DNA from: Crocinitomicaceae bacterium
GTDB taxonomy: Bacteria; Bacteroidota; Bacteroidia; Flavobacteriales_G; Salibacteraceae
Direction of reading: 5' to 3'
DNA: 64,000 nt
NCBI GenBank assembly: GCA_002707155.1
Contig: PAME01000012.1
Coordinates: forward strand, 125,547 to 189,546
A program made the position numbers and the translations under genes. Position 1 is the first letter of the stretch. Every line of letters begins with the position of its first letter. This document shows, in pieces, positions 44,756-52,377 of this stretch. A model generated the notes under the pieces. It was not told the origin of the DNA, made no database searches, and saw only the letters and a program-made list of their open reading frames with translations.

Positions 44756-47176
44756 GTGAAAACACTAAACTTTAATTTACTTCTACTATTTGTATTATTT
44801 TTCTCTTCAGTTGCTTCAGCTCAAACTGGAAGCGTTAAAGGTTTGCTTCTTGACGAAATAAGCAATGAGCCTATTCCATTTGCCAACATAATTATTAAAG
44901 GCACCACGAAAGGAACCGCAACAGATTTTGATGGAAATTTTTTGATTGAAGGCATAGAGCCTGGGTTCGTTCAGTTGCAGATTTCTGTAGTTGGATATAA
45001 ACCAAAAATTTCAGGAGATATAAATATTATATCTGGAAGGCAGTCCAATTACAATGTGAAAATGGAGCAGTCTTCCACAGAAATGAATGAAGTAGTAATA
45101 GAGGCAGAGGCATTCTCAAAAACAATGGAAAGTCCTTTGTCTATGCAAACGATAAGCGTTGCAGAAATTGAGAGAGCTGCAGGAGCAAATAGAGATATTT
45201 CAAAGGTGATTCAGTCTTTTCCTGGTGTTACTTCAACACCTGCTTTTCGAAATGACATAATAATAAGGGGTGGAGCACCAAATGAAAACCGATTCTACTT
45301 AGATGAAATCGAAGTTCCAAATATCAATCACTTTCAAACTCAAGGTGCTTCAGGCGGGCCTGTTGGAATTATCAATGTGAATCTTATACGTGAGGTTGAT
45401 TTTCAGGCTGGAGCATTTCCAGCTGCTAGAGGAAATATGCTGAGTTCCTTATTAACGTTCAAGCAATTGGATGGAAACTCAGAAAAATTGAAAGGAAAAG
45501 TAACTGTTGGAGCAACTGATTTAGGCCTTACCCTTGATGGGCCATTGGGCAAAAAGACAACTTTCACTTTTTCTGCAAGACAGTCTTACTTGCAATTTCT
45601 TTTTTCAGCTCTTGGATTGCCTTTTTTGCCAACTTATTGGGATTATCAAACTAAGGTGAAGCATAAGATCAATAATAAAAATGAAATTAGTTTCATAAGT
45701 ATAGGTGCGTTAGACAAAAATGTATTGAACCTTGATGCAAATGAAACGGAGCAGCAGCGTTATGTTTTGCAAAACTTACCAAGTTCGGATCAATGGAATT
45801 ACACCATTGGAGCTGTATACAAACATTTTCAAGAAAACAGTTTTCAGACTTATGTTGTGAGTAGAAATATGTTGAATAACGAAGCTGAGAAGTACACTAA
45901 TAATGACGAAAGCTCTGAAAACAATCTAACGCTTCGCTTTAAATCGCAAGAGATAGAAAATAAGTTTAGGTTTGAAAACACGACTCGTTTGAATGACTGG
46001 AAGTTTGTTGTTGGTGTAAATTATGAATTTGCTAAATACAACACTGAAACTTTCAAACGAATATTCTTGCCGGCAACACCAATTTCCGCTGCTCGTTTGG
46101 ATACGTTTAACTTTAGCTCTGAATACAACATGAATAAGTTTGGTGGATTTTTTCAGGTAAGTAAGCGGTTGTTAGAAAGTAGACTGAATGTGAGTTTTGG
46201 TGTTAGAACCGATATAAATGACTTCAATAGTGAAATGTCCAATCCGATAAATCAACTCTCACCAAGGGCTAGTTTGGCTTATGCCTTAAGCGAGAAATAT
46301 TCTGTGAATTTAGCAGCTGGCAGATTCGCTCAACTGCCTCCTTATACCGTATTAGGATTTCAAAGAAATGGTGAATTTGTAAACAGAAATAATGGAGTAA
46401 AGTATATAAAAGCCAATCATTTGAATGGTGGTATTGAATATCGACCAAAATCTTCTTCAAAAATTACTGTAGAAGGTTTTTATAAATTTTATCAAGATTA
46501 TCCAATGCTAATTGACAAAGGAGTTAGTTTGGCAAATTTAGGAGCTGATTTTGGTGTTATTGGTAATGAGGAAGTTACTTCCACTTCAGAAGGTCGTGCG
46601 TATGGTATTGAATTAATGGCACAGCAAAAACTGTATAAAGGCTTTTATGGGATTTTGAGTTACACGTGGGTACGTAGTGAGTTTACGAATATAGATGGCG
46701 AGTTCGCTCCTTCAGCATGGGATTCAGAGCATTTAGTTTCTGCAACGGTAGGTAAGAAATTGAAAAAGAATTGGGAAGTTGGTGCACGATGGCGTTTTGT
46801 AAGTGGTCGTCCTTCTACACCATATATAGCTGGTGTTTCCGCGTTGCGTCCTGTCTATGATGTTAATCCAGCAGGAGTGTTAGATTATGCAAATGTAAAT
46901 TCCGATAATTTAGGGGAATTTCACCAACTAGATGTGCGTGTAGATAAGATTTGGAATTTTAAGAAGTGGTCGCTAAATCTATATTTAGATATTCAGAACT
47001 TGTATAACTTTCAAGCAAAAGAGCAACCGATTCTATTTCCGTTTGAAGACGATAATGGAAATCCAATTATTACAAATCCGAATGCACCTTATGCACAACA
47101 AACCTATGATCTGCAACAAATTCCTAATACGACAGGAACAGTATTGCCGACAATTGGGGTGATTATTGATTTTTAA
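44756..47176 (+). CDS. TonB-dependent outer-membrane receptor with carboxypeptidase-like domain
   Basis: An 806-residue protein. The GTG at 44756 gives a clean signal peptide (KTLNFNLLLLFVLFFSSVASAQ); the TTG at 44699 would add a hydrophobic leader before it. Residues of about 24-105 are a CarboxypepD_reg-like domain (TGSVKGLLLDEISNEPIPFA), followed by a plug domain (VIQSFPGVTSTPAFRNDI, IIRGGAPNENRFYLDEIEVP) and a 22-strand barrel ending VLPTIGVIIDF. It imports a siderophore, vitamin or oligomer using TonB energy. No SusD partner lies next to it, so glycan uptake is not indicated. Confidence 0.9.
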   Translation: MKTLNFNLLLLFVLFFSSVASAQTGSVKGLLLDEISNEPIPFANIIIKGTTKGTATDFDGNFLIEGIEPGFVQLQISVVGYKPKISGDINIISGRQSNYNVKMEQSSTEMNEVVIEAEAFSKTMESPLSMQTISVAEIERAAGANRDISKVIQSFPGVTSTPAFRNDIIIRGGAPNENRFYLDEIEVPNINHFQTQGASGGPVGIINVNLIREVDFQAGAFPAARGNMLSSLLTFKQLDGNSEKLKGKVTVGATDLGLTLDGPLGKKTTFTFSARQSYLQFLFSALGLPFLPTYWDYQTKVKHKINNKNEISFISIGALDKNVLNLDANETEQQRYVLQNLPSSDQWNYTIGAVYKHFQENSFQTYVVSRNMLNNEAEKYTNNDESSENNLTLRFKSQEIENKFRFENTTRLNDWKFVVGVNYEFAKYNTETFKRIFLPATPISAARLDTFNFSSEYNMNKFGGFFQVSKRLLESRLNVSFGVRTDINDFNSEMSNPINQLSPRASLAYALSEKYSVNLAAGRFAQLPPYTVLGFQRNGEFVNRNNGVKYIKANHLNGGIEYRPKSSSKITVEGFYKFYQDYPMLIDKGVSLANLGADFGVIGNEEVTSTSEGRAYGIELMAQQKLYKGFYGILSYTWVRSEFTNIDGEFAPSAWDSEHLVSATVGKKLKKNWEVGARWRFVSGRPSTPYIAGVSALRPVYDVNPAGVLDYANVNSDNLGEFHQLDVRVDKIWNFKKWSLNLYLDIQNLYNFQAKEQPILFPFEDDNGNPIITNPNAPYAQQTYDLQQIPNTTGTVLPTIGVIIDF

Positions 47177-47182
47177 TTTACA

Positions 47183-47797
47183 CTAAGTTTTTTGTTTTTC
47201 GATTCGCCTAAAAAGTAGGTAGGAATAAACGCTGCCATAGAGTGTTCCTCCTAAAGTAAGAGCAACGATTAACTTTATCGCGTAATGTTGAGGTATGAAT
47301 GCCATAACCAAGGCGCAGATTATTCCTGAAAAGAAAAATACACGACCAATTAAACGATGCGTTTTTCTCCAAACTTCCTCGCTTTCTAACGTCCAAGGCG
47401 AGCTAAAACCAACAAAGTAATTTGGTTTAACGGTCTGCAAATAATTGCCTAACATGGTAATTAGAAATGCAAAAGCAAAAGTTATTGCATAGGCCGTATT
47501 CTCTATAACTCCGTCGGCATTTAATACAATGATCAATACAACAGCTGCAATAAACAATTGAATAATTACTCGTAATTTACTATATGAGTTGTCGTATTTT
47601 TTTAAGTTGCCGTTAGGGTCGAATGTGGGTGCAAATTTCATGAGCGGATACAATCCGATTGGAAAACCAGTAACCAAAATCCAAAGTGACGATTTGTCGC
47701 TATAGGCATCGGCTAAACCATTAGCATCAAAATGAGTTGCTACGGTATCTGGCAAACCGCTATATACTGCTGCAAAATATAAGATTGGGGTGAGCAT
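47183..47797 (-). CDS. SdpI-family membrane protein (DUF1648)
   Basis: A 204-residue protein with about six membrane helices. The N-terminal DUF1648 motif is LPDTVATHFDANGLADAYSDK and the C-terminal part carries the SdpI motif NYFVGFSSPWTLESEEVWRKTHRL. In Bacillus SdpI is both an immunity protein against the SDP toxin and a signalling partner of the repressor SdpR. Here the ArsR-type regulator gene sits directly upstream, the same arrangement. The first helix begins upstream of the ATG at 47797 (in-frame residues GILWII), so the true start may be earlier at a non-ATG codon. Confidence 0.8.
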   Translation of the reverse strand: MLTPILYFAAVYSGLPDTVATHFDANGLADAYSDKSSLWILVTGFPIGLYPLMKFAPTFDPNGNLKKYDNSYSKLRVIIQLFIAAVVLIIVLNADGVIENTAYAITFAFAFLITMLGNYLQTVKPNYFVGFSSPWTLESEEVWRKTHRLIGRVFFFSGIICALVMAFIPQHYAIKLIVALTLGGTLYGSVYSYLLFRRIEKQKT

Positions 47798-47831
47798 AAT
47801 TATCCATAAAATGCCCTCAACTGCTCCTTTG

Positions 47832-48101
47832 TTATTTTTTATTTTCTTGTGATTTAAAAGTTAAAAACCAATTAATAATATCGTCCATTACTGTTGTGTT
47901 CAGCGAGTAGTGAATAAACTGACCGTTACGATGGCTTTCTACCAACTCGGCCTGTTTTAAAATATCTAAATGATGGGATATGCTGGGCTTAGAAATATTG
48001 AATAAGTCGGCAATTTCGCCTGCAGTCATGTCACCCTCTCGAAGTTTATCTAGAATCTCCCTTCGAGTAGTGTCGTTTAAAGCTTTAAATAATTTATTCA
48101 C
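47832..48101 (-). CDS. ArsR/SdpR-type winged-helix repressor
   Basis: An 89-residue regulator: LFKALNDTTRREILDKLREG, helix-turn-helix TAGEIADLFNISKPSISHHL, then the wing ELVESHRNGQFIHYSLN. There is no metal-binding cysteine pattern, which favours an SdpR-like rather than a metal-sensing role. A perfect inverted repeat at 48113-48128, 11 nt upstream of the start, is the likely operator. It is co-transcribed with the SdpI-like gene. Confidence 0.9.
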   Translation of the reverse strand: MNKLFKALNDTTRREILDKLREGDMTAGEIADLFNISKPSISHHLDILKQAELVESHRNGQFIHYSLNTTVMDDIINWFLTFKSQENKK

Positions 48102-48112
48102 GAATTAGGTAT

Positions 48113-48128
48113 TTAGACAAATGTCTAA
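48113..48128. promoter_or_regulatory. Probable operator of the ArsR-like repressor
   Basis: TTAGACA-AA-TGTCTAA, a perfect 7-2-7 inverted repeat. ArsR-family dimers bind TnnGACA-type palindromes of this shape. It lies 11 nt upstream of the repressor start codon. Confidence 0.7.
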
Positions 48129-48210
48129 TTATTATTTGAAAAGTCAAGAAAATAGTAGAATATTTTTTTTCGTTTCAATTTTGAATTGGTGAATTTCGAC
48201 GTGTGTGTCT

Positions 48211-48224
48211 TGCTGCATGCAGCA
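48211..48224. other. 14-bp palindrome TGCTGCATGCAGCA in a gene-free gap
   Basis: Perfect palindrome in the 213-nt gap between the ArsR-like and lipoprotein genes. The gap also holds the plus-strand terminator at 48285-48310. Its role is unknown. Confidence 0.5.
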
Positions 48225-48284
48225 GGCTGAATTTATTTAGAATAAAAAAATTACACCCAGTAGGCTAGCGTCGCGAATAAATGT

Positions 48285-48310
48285 AAAAGAGGCTTTTGGC
48301 CTCTTTTTTT
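48285..48310 (+). terminator. Rho-independent terminator with no plus-strand gene before it
   Basis: The stem AAGAGGC / GCCTCTT with a short loop is followed by eight T on the plus strand. Both flanking genes are on the minus strand. It could also serve the minus-strand lipoprotein gene (stop at 48315), where the U tract is four T. Confidence 0.7.
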
Positions 48311-48314
48311 TGCT

Positions 48315-48755
48315 TTACACTTGAGCTTGCTCTACTTCAAATTTTTCGAAATACAGCTCCGTCATACTGAGTATGTTTTGTAATTCAACTTCAATTTTTT
48401 CATTAGAATCAGCATTCTTACTTTTCTGTACAGAAGTCAAAATAGGCTCAAGTGCCGTATGAAGCTTTTCATGCTCCTCACCTTTCATTGAACAGTTTTT
48501 GATAATGTAGTCACATTGATACGATAGCTCACCCAATAAAACCGCATAATTTTTGTTTTCGGGTTGCATTTCATTAAAAGAAATAATCATATGCTGTATC
48601 ATAAGCATACCTTCCGATGTTTCTGGATTGGCAATCATCTTTTGAGGCGTTTTAGGCGATTGATCTTCAACTTTTACTTCTTGACTTTCGGCAGAAGATT
48701 CTCCACAGCTTGTAATAACTAGAATTGATAGTAGTCCGTAAATGAAATATCTCAT
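48315..48755 (-). CDS. Small lipoprotein of unknown function
   Basis: A 146-residue protein with lipoprotein signal MRYFIYGLLSILVITSC (Cys17). The mature part is Ser/Glu-rich at first, then helical (MLMIQHMIISFNEMQPENKN, YAVLLGELSYQCDYII, then KIEVELQNILSMTELYFEKF). The pattern suggests a small helical bundle in the periplasm. A -7 box TACTTTTG is at 48773-48780 on the minus strand, 17 nt before the ATG. No function is recognised. Confidence 0.75.
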   Translation of the reverse strand: MRYFIYGLLSILVITSCGESSAESQEVKVEDQSPKTPQKMIANPETSEGMLMIQHMIISFNEMQPENKNYAVLLGELSYQCDYIIKNCSMKGEEHEKLHTALEPILTSVQKSKNADSNEKIEVELQNILSMTELYFEKFEVEQAQV

Positions 48756-48772
48756 GGTAAAATAATTTACAG

Positions 48773-48780
48773 CAAAAGTA
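48773..48780 (-). promoter_or_regulatory. -7 promoter box TACTTTTG of the lipoprotein gene
   Basis: Exact TAnnTTTG on the minus strand, 17 nt upstream of the ATG at 48755. Confidence 0.5.
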
Positions 48781-48797
48781 GGCTTATTAACAGCTTT

Positions 48798-48831
48798 TTG
48801 AAATGGATAATAATTTGAAGGATTACATTTG
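48798..48831 (+). promoter_or_regulatory. Promoter of the 48836 gene
   Basis: TTG at 48798-48800, a 23-nt spacer and TACATTTG at 48824-48831. The box ends 4 nt before the ATG at 48836, so the first transcribed base would fall at or beside the start codon. Confidence 0.6.
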
Positions 48832-48835
48832 TTTT

Positions 48836-50095
48836 ATGCGGAAAATTTTATTGCTCGTAATTTTAGTTTCATTGAGTTTTGTTGGGTTTGCTAGTAAACT
48901 CTTATTGCCAATGGATGACACTCAAAAGAATCACATGAAATCCTATGGGGTGGCGTTCTGGGTTTTAGAGCATGAAGTTACGGTTGAGTGGTTGCTGAAC
49001 TATCGCGGAGGAAGCTTTATGATTCCATATTCTAAAGATATAGAGTCCGAATGTATTATCCGAGGAGTAACTTATTTAACTATAGCTGATGCACAAGCTA
49101 CCGCTATTAAACAAGAAATAGCCAATCCAGAAGTAAATATGGAGGTTGTTAAACTAGAAAAAGCACCTAGAATTGCCGTTTATTCTCCAAAGGGAAAACA
49201 GCCTTGGGATGATGCAGTTACTCTGGTGTTGACTTACGCAGAAATTCCCTACACCGTTATATATGATGATGAAATTATTAGCGGAGAATTACACCTCTAC
49301 GATTGGTTGCATCTGCATCATGAAGATTTTACGGGGCAATATGGGAGATTTTATGCAAGCTACAGAAATGCTCCGTGGTATCAGTCTCAAGTAAAGGAGT
49401 TCGAAGAAACAGCAGAACGTTTAGGATTTAGTAAAGTAAGTGAACTTAAATTAGGTGTGGCGCTCAAAATAAAAGAATACACTGCCGGTGGAGGCTTTGT
49501 TTTTACTATGTGTTCTGGCACAGATAGCTATGATATTGCACTAAGCGCTGAAGAAGTTGATATTTGCGAATCGATGTTTGATGGTGACCCTGCAGATCGC
49601 AACGCGCACAATGAATTGAATTACAGTAACACCTTTGCTTTTAGGGATTTTTTGATCAGTCGAAATCCAATGGAATACGAGTTTTCCAACATTGACGCAA
49701 CTCCACTGCACTCTAGAACACCTGAAAACATTGATTACTTTACCTTGTTCGAATACTCTGCAAAATGGGATCCAGTTCCTACTATGCTTTGTCAAAACCA
49801 TACTAGTAGGGTTAAGGGGTTTATGGGGCAAACGACTGCTTTTAATAAAGGATTTATTAAGCCCGGCGTTTTAGTTATGGGTGAGAACAAGTCCTTAAAT
49901 TCTGCGAAGTACATTCATGGTAAGTTCGGCAAAGGCCAATGGACTTTTTACGGTGGTCATGACCCTGAAGATTATCAGCACTTTGTGGGCGATCCACCAA
50001 CCGATTTAGATTTACATCCTAATTCTCCCGGATACAGATTAATACTGAATAACGTATTATTTCCAGCGGCTAGGAAGAAGAAGCAAAAGACTTAA
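48836..50095 (+). CDS. Conserved secreted protein (often labelled asparagine synthetase B-like)
   Basis: A 419-residue protein from ATG 48836, with signal peptide MRKILLLVILVSLSFVGFAS. The body starts KLLLPMDDTQKNHMKSYGVA and has a glutamine-amidotransferase-like look: PRIAVYSPKGKQPWDDAVTL, GGGFVFTMCSGTDSYDIAL and WTFYGGHDPEDYQHFVGD. I recall homologues in Bacteroidetes labelled asparagine synthetase B, but a secreted protein without an ATP-pyrophosphatase domain cannot make asparagine, so that name is doubtful. The ATG at 48803 is rejected because a good promoter overlaps it and it precedes the signal peptide. Confidence 0.75.
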   Translation: MRKILLLVILVSLSFVGFASKLLLPMDDTQKNHMKSYGVAFWVLEHEVTVEWLLNYRGGSFMIPYSKDIESECIIRGVTYLTIADAQATAIKQEIANPEVNMEVVKLEKAPRIAVYSPKGKQPWDDAVTLVLTYAEIPYTVIYDDEIISGELHLYDWLHLHHEDFTGQYGRFYASYRNAPWYQSQVKEFEETAERLGFSKVSELKLGVALKIKEYTAGGGFVFTMCSGTDSYDIALSAEEVDICESMFDGDPADRNAHNELNYSNTFAFRDFLISRNPMEYEFSNIDATPLHSRTPENIDYFTLFEYSAKWDPVPTMLCQNHTSRVKGFMGQTTAFNKGFIKPGVLVMGENKSLNSAKYIHGKFGKGQWTFYGGHDPEDYQHFVGDPPTDLDLHPNSPGYRLILNNVLFPAARKKKQKT

Positions 50096-50166
50096 AACAG
50101 AATGTATGTTTTGAGTGATTGTTTTTTAATACTTTAGAGGTCTAAAATCAATTAAATTACCGATAT

Positions 50167-51189
50167 ATTAAGACTCTTTACTGTTTCACTTTAGCTATAT
50201 TTCTCTCATTCGTTGGGATTTCACAATCCACAAATGGCTTAATATCACATTACAAATTTAATGGCAATCCAAATGATGGTTTTGGAGGAATAACTGGAGT
50301 GAATTCTGGTGCAATACCAACCGCAGAAAGGTTTGGGGTTAAGGATAGTGCTTATTATTTTGATGGAACATCAAAGATTCAACTAGGAACTGCAAGCGAT
50401 TATACTATGGATTCTTCGGAATTCTCTATTTCTTTTTGGTTTAAAAGAGATGCAGGTAATCAAATTGGATTTATTTTAGGAAAGCGCGCTGATGTTCCTA
50501 CTTTCGAGCAATACGGCGTTTGGATAATGGATGATATAAGTCCTCTTCGTTCTGGTAAAAGAGTTTACTCGTATTTCAAGTCATCTAACCCCGGTGGTCA
50601 AGCGCCTTTTAGAGAAGGTGTTTCTGTAAATGTTGATACAAGTTGGCATCATGTGGTTGTTGTGCAATCGGTTAAAAGTTTAAGGACCTATCTTGATACC
50701 GTTTTGATAGGTGAAGATACCACTAAAATGGTAGGACAGTTTAATGTTGCATCAACAAGTTTTATTGTTGGCTATACGTTTGTTAATGCGGGTGGTCAAG
50801 ATTTATATTTCAAAGGAGCTGTAGATGATCTTTGGATTTATAAAAAGGCACTTGCGGATTCTACTATTAAAAAATTATTTGCCTATCAAGATGATACCAC
50901 TAATGCGGGGGGGCAAGTTGGTGCAAAAGAGGTGACCGAAAATCAATTTGAAAGCAATCAAATTCAGCTATATCCGAATCCAACTAGCAAAACATTACGA
51001 ATACTATACTCTCAGAAGATAAATGTTGTAGTTGTAATGTCTATAACTGGTGAAATAGTTAAAGAAGTTTCGGGAGATGAATCAAACGAAATCAACTTGG
51101 AAGTTGGGGATTTACCTGCAGGAATATATTTTGCAAAAATTGCAGATAGGTCCAATCAGTCAGTTATTAGGCGATTTATAAAACAGTAG
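50167..51189 (+). CDS. LamG-domain T9SS-secreted protein with apparent ATT start codon
   Basis: From GTG 50299 the frame codes for 296 residues, but it is open upstream to a TAA at 50143. The upstream codons give a signal peptide (KTLYCFTLAIFLSFVGISQ) and the first LamG strand (GLISHYKFNGNPND). The only plausible initiator is ATT at 50167; there is no ATG, GTG or TTG between 50146 and 50298. LamG motifs follow: SAYYFDGTSKIQLGT, SISFWFKRD, TSWHHVVVVQS, AVDDLWIYKKAL. The end is a type A sorting tail, LYPNPTSKTLRILYS ... VIRRFIKQ. Either ATT initiates translation or an ATG was mutated and expression is crippled. Confidence 0.7.
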   Translation: MKTLYCFTLAIFLSFVGISQSTNGLISHYKFNGNPNDGFGGITGVNSGAIPTAERFGVKDSAYYFDGTSKIQLGTASDYTMDSSEFSISFWFKRDAGNQIGFILGKRADVPTFEQYGVWIMDDISPLRSGKRVYSYFKSSNPGGQAPFREGVSVNVDTSWHHVVVVQSVKSLRTYLDTVLIGEDTTKMVGQFNVASTSFIVGYTFVNAGGQDLYFKGAVDDLWIYKKALADSTIKKLFAYQDDTTNAGGQVGAKEVTENQFESNQIQLYPNPTSKTLRILYSQKINVVVVMSITGEIVKEVSGDESNEINLEVGDLPAGIYFAKIADRSNQSVIRRFIKQ

Positions 51190-51424
51190 CTAATTCAGCA
51201 CATTAATTTTCCGAACTAAGGTTCCCGATGTAGTTTTGATGTTTAACGCAATTAAACCTTTTGGGCAATAAACAGAAAGCAACCATTTAGTTGAGCTTTT
51301 AGGGTAAATAAACACTCAGTTTTTTAGTTGGATCAGTTTGGAATTTGAAAGAGCTGTCAATTATGGTCTGAGAAGAAGCTGAGAAAACAGAAAATACTAC
51401 AACGGCAAGCAGTAAATTTTTCAT
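51190..51424 (-). pseudogene. Small secreted protein gene broken by a single-base frameshift
   Basis: ATG 51424-51422 opens a signal peptide (MKNLLLAVVVFSVFSASSQT) and a short mature part ending KKLSVYLP at TAA 51301-51299. Skipping one base there continues in a second frame, KSSTKWLLSVYCPKGLIALN then IKTTSGTLVRKINVLN, ending at TAG 51192-51190. The joined product would be about 77 residues and reads as one natural beta-type protein, similar to the last strands of T9SS sorting tails. The lesion may be a real mutation or a sequencing error. Confidence 0.6.
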
Positions 51425-51514
51425 GGGGATTGTTTATTCCAAGGTTTAATTATTAAAGCTGCACAAGGGTAACGGCTTTCTAAGTGGTAATATGTATTTG
51501 AAAAGACTTTTATG

Positions 51515-51544
51515 TTGTGCAATTACAAAGAATGGATATTTTTG
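51515..51544 (+). promoter_or_regulatory. Promoter of tRNA-Leu
   Basis: TTG at 51515-51517, a 19-nt spacer and TATTTTTG at 51537-51544, about 47 nt before the mature tRNA. Confidence 0.6.
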
Positions 51545-51565
51545 CCGCCCAATTAAATGCCGATG

Positions 51566-51579
51566 CCGATAGCTATCGG
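51566..51579. repeat. 14-bp palindrome CCGATAGCTATCGG in the tRNA leader
   Basis: A perfect palindrome between the tRNA promoter and the tRNA. It appears once in this window. My impression is that such words are frequent in some flavobacterial genomes, but I cannot count them here. Confidence 0.5.
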
Positions 51580-51590
51580 GAGGCGAAAAT

Positions 51591-51673
51591 GCCGAAGTGG
51601 CGGAATTGGTAGACGCGCTGGATTCAAAATCCAGTTCCTTCTGGGAGTGCGGGTTCGATTCCCGCCTTCGGTA
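51591..51673 (+). tRNA. tRNA-Leu, anticodon CAA
   Basis: 83 nt with acceptor stem GCCGAAG / CTTCGGT (the last pair is G-U), a D loop with GGAATTGGTAGACGC typical of Leu, and anticodon stem CTGGA / TCCAG with loop TTCAAAA (anticodon CAA at 51625-51627). The long variable arm TTCCTTCTGGGAGT marks a class II tRNA, and the T arm is GCGGGTTCGATTCCCGC. CCA is not encoded (ACTA follows). Confidence 0.95.
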
Positions 51674-51675
51674 CT

Positions 51676-51708
51676 AAAAGCTCTCTCGTTTTTCGAGGGA
51701 GCTTTTTT
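51676..51708 (+). terminator. Rho-independent terminator after tRNA-Leu
   Basis: A 10-bp stem AGCTCTCTCG / CGAGGGAGCT (one G-U pair) with a T loop and a T6 tail, beginning 2 nt after the tRNA. Confidence 0.9.
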
Positions 51709-51790
51709 ATTTAGTGTTTTACTCAATAAAGATTGAGTCATTTATTAATTGTTGGAACTGCAAAGTTTAATTCAAAATAGGTGCGTTATC

Positions 51791-51815
51791 CAAAAATTAC
51801 AAATCGTAATTTTTG
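51791..51815. promoter_or_regulatory. 10-bp inverted repeat upstream of the 51866 gene
   Basis: CAAAAATTAC, a 5-nt gap AAATC, then GTAATTTTTG. It lies 51-75 nt before the start codon. It is too AT-rich and lacks the right tail for a plus-strand terminator, so a regulatory site is possible. Confidence 0.4.
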
Positions 51816-51865
51816 TTAACCGAACATCTCAAACAAAACATATCTTTACATCCTTAATTTAAACG

Positions 51866-52372
51866 ATGAAGAAGGTTTATATGCTTCTAATTGTTGCTTT
51901 ATCAGCAACATACGGAATTGCTCAGGTTTCTGGTCAGCACGAAGTTATTGGCTCGGCTGGAAAAGAACTTATCACAAATCAAGGAACAATAAATTTCACG
52001 GTTGGAGAAGTTAGTATCGAAACTAATTCTGCAGATACACTGGAAGGTATTGGAATGACTCAAGGATTTCAGCAAACCTATTTTCAAATAGAAGATGTTA
52101 CCGATGTATCCGAACAATCGATCAAAGATTTTAATGTGCGTGTATGGCCAAACCCAACAGTGCGTTTCCTGAATATAGAATTAGGTGAAAGTATAGAGGC
52201 TGAGTATGTTCAAGCTGAAATCATAGATGTTTCTGGAGTCAAAATAGAAATGTTTAATGTGGCCGAAAATCCAAAAATTGACCTGAATATTTATCCAGTT
52301 AGTAGTTACTTTCTAAGAATTTACGATACAAAAAGCATGCATATGCGCTTGTTTAAAATAATAAAACTTTAA
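51866..52372 (+). CDS. Small T9SS-secreted protein, partner of the tail-fibre-like gene
   Basis: A 168-residue protein with signal peptide MKKVYMLLIVALSATYGIAQ, a beta domain (VIGSAGKELITNQGTINFTV, GEVSIETN, GMTQGFQQTYFQ) and a type A sorting tail beginning VWPNPTVRFLNIELG and ending RLFKIIKL. It ends 5 nt before the start of the 1,998-residue gene, so the two form a unit. The mature domain is only about 70 residues, small for T9SS cargo, and its role is unknown. Confidence 0.82.
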   Translation: MKKVYMLLIVALSATYGIAQVSGQHEVIGSAGKELITNQGTINFTVGEVSIETNSADTLEGIGMTQGFQQTYFQIEDVTDVSEQSIKDFNVRVWPNPTVRFLNIELGESIEAEYVQAEIIDVSGVKIEMFNVAENPKIDLNIYPVSSYFLRIYDTKSMHMRLFKIIKL

Positions 52373-52377
52373 CCGTT

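Noticed and set aside
48803-48835. ATG at 48803 as the start of the asparagine synthetase B-like gene
   Set aside because: The promoter at 48798-48831 overlaps it and the signal peptide begins at 48836.
51553-51741. 62-codon minus-strand frame across the tRNA
   Set aside because: It is the complement of tRNA-Leu and its terminator.
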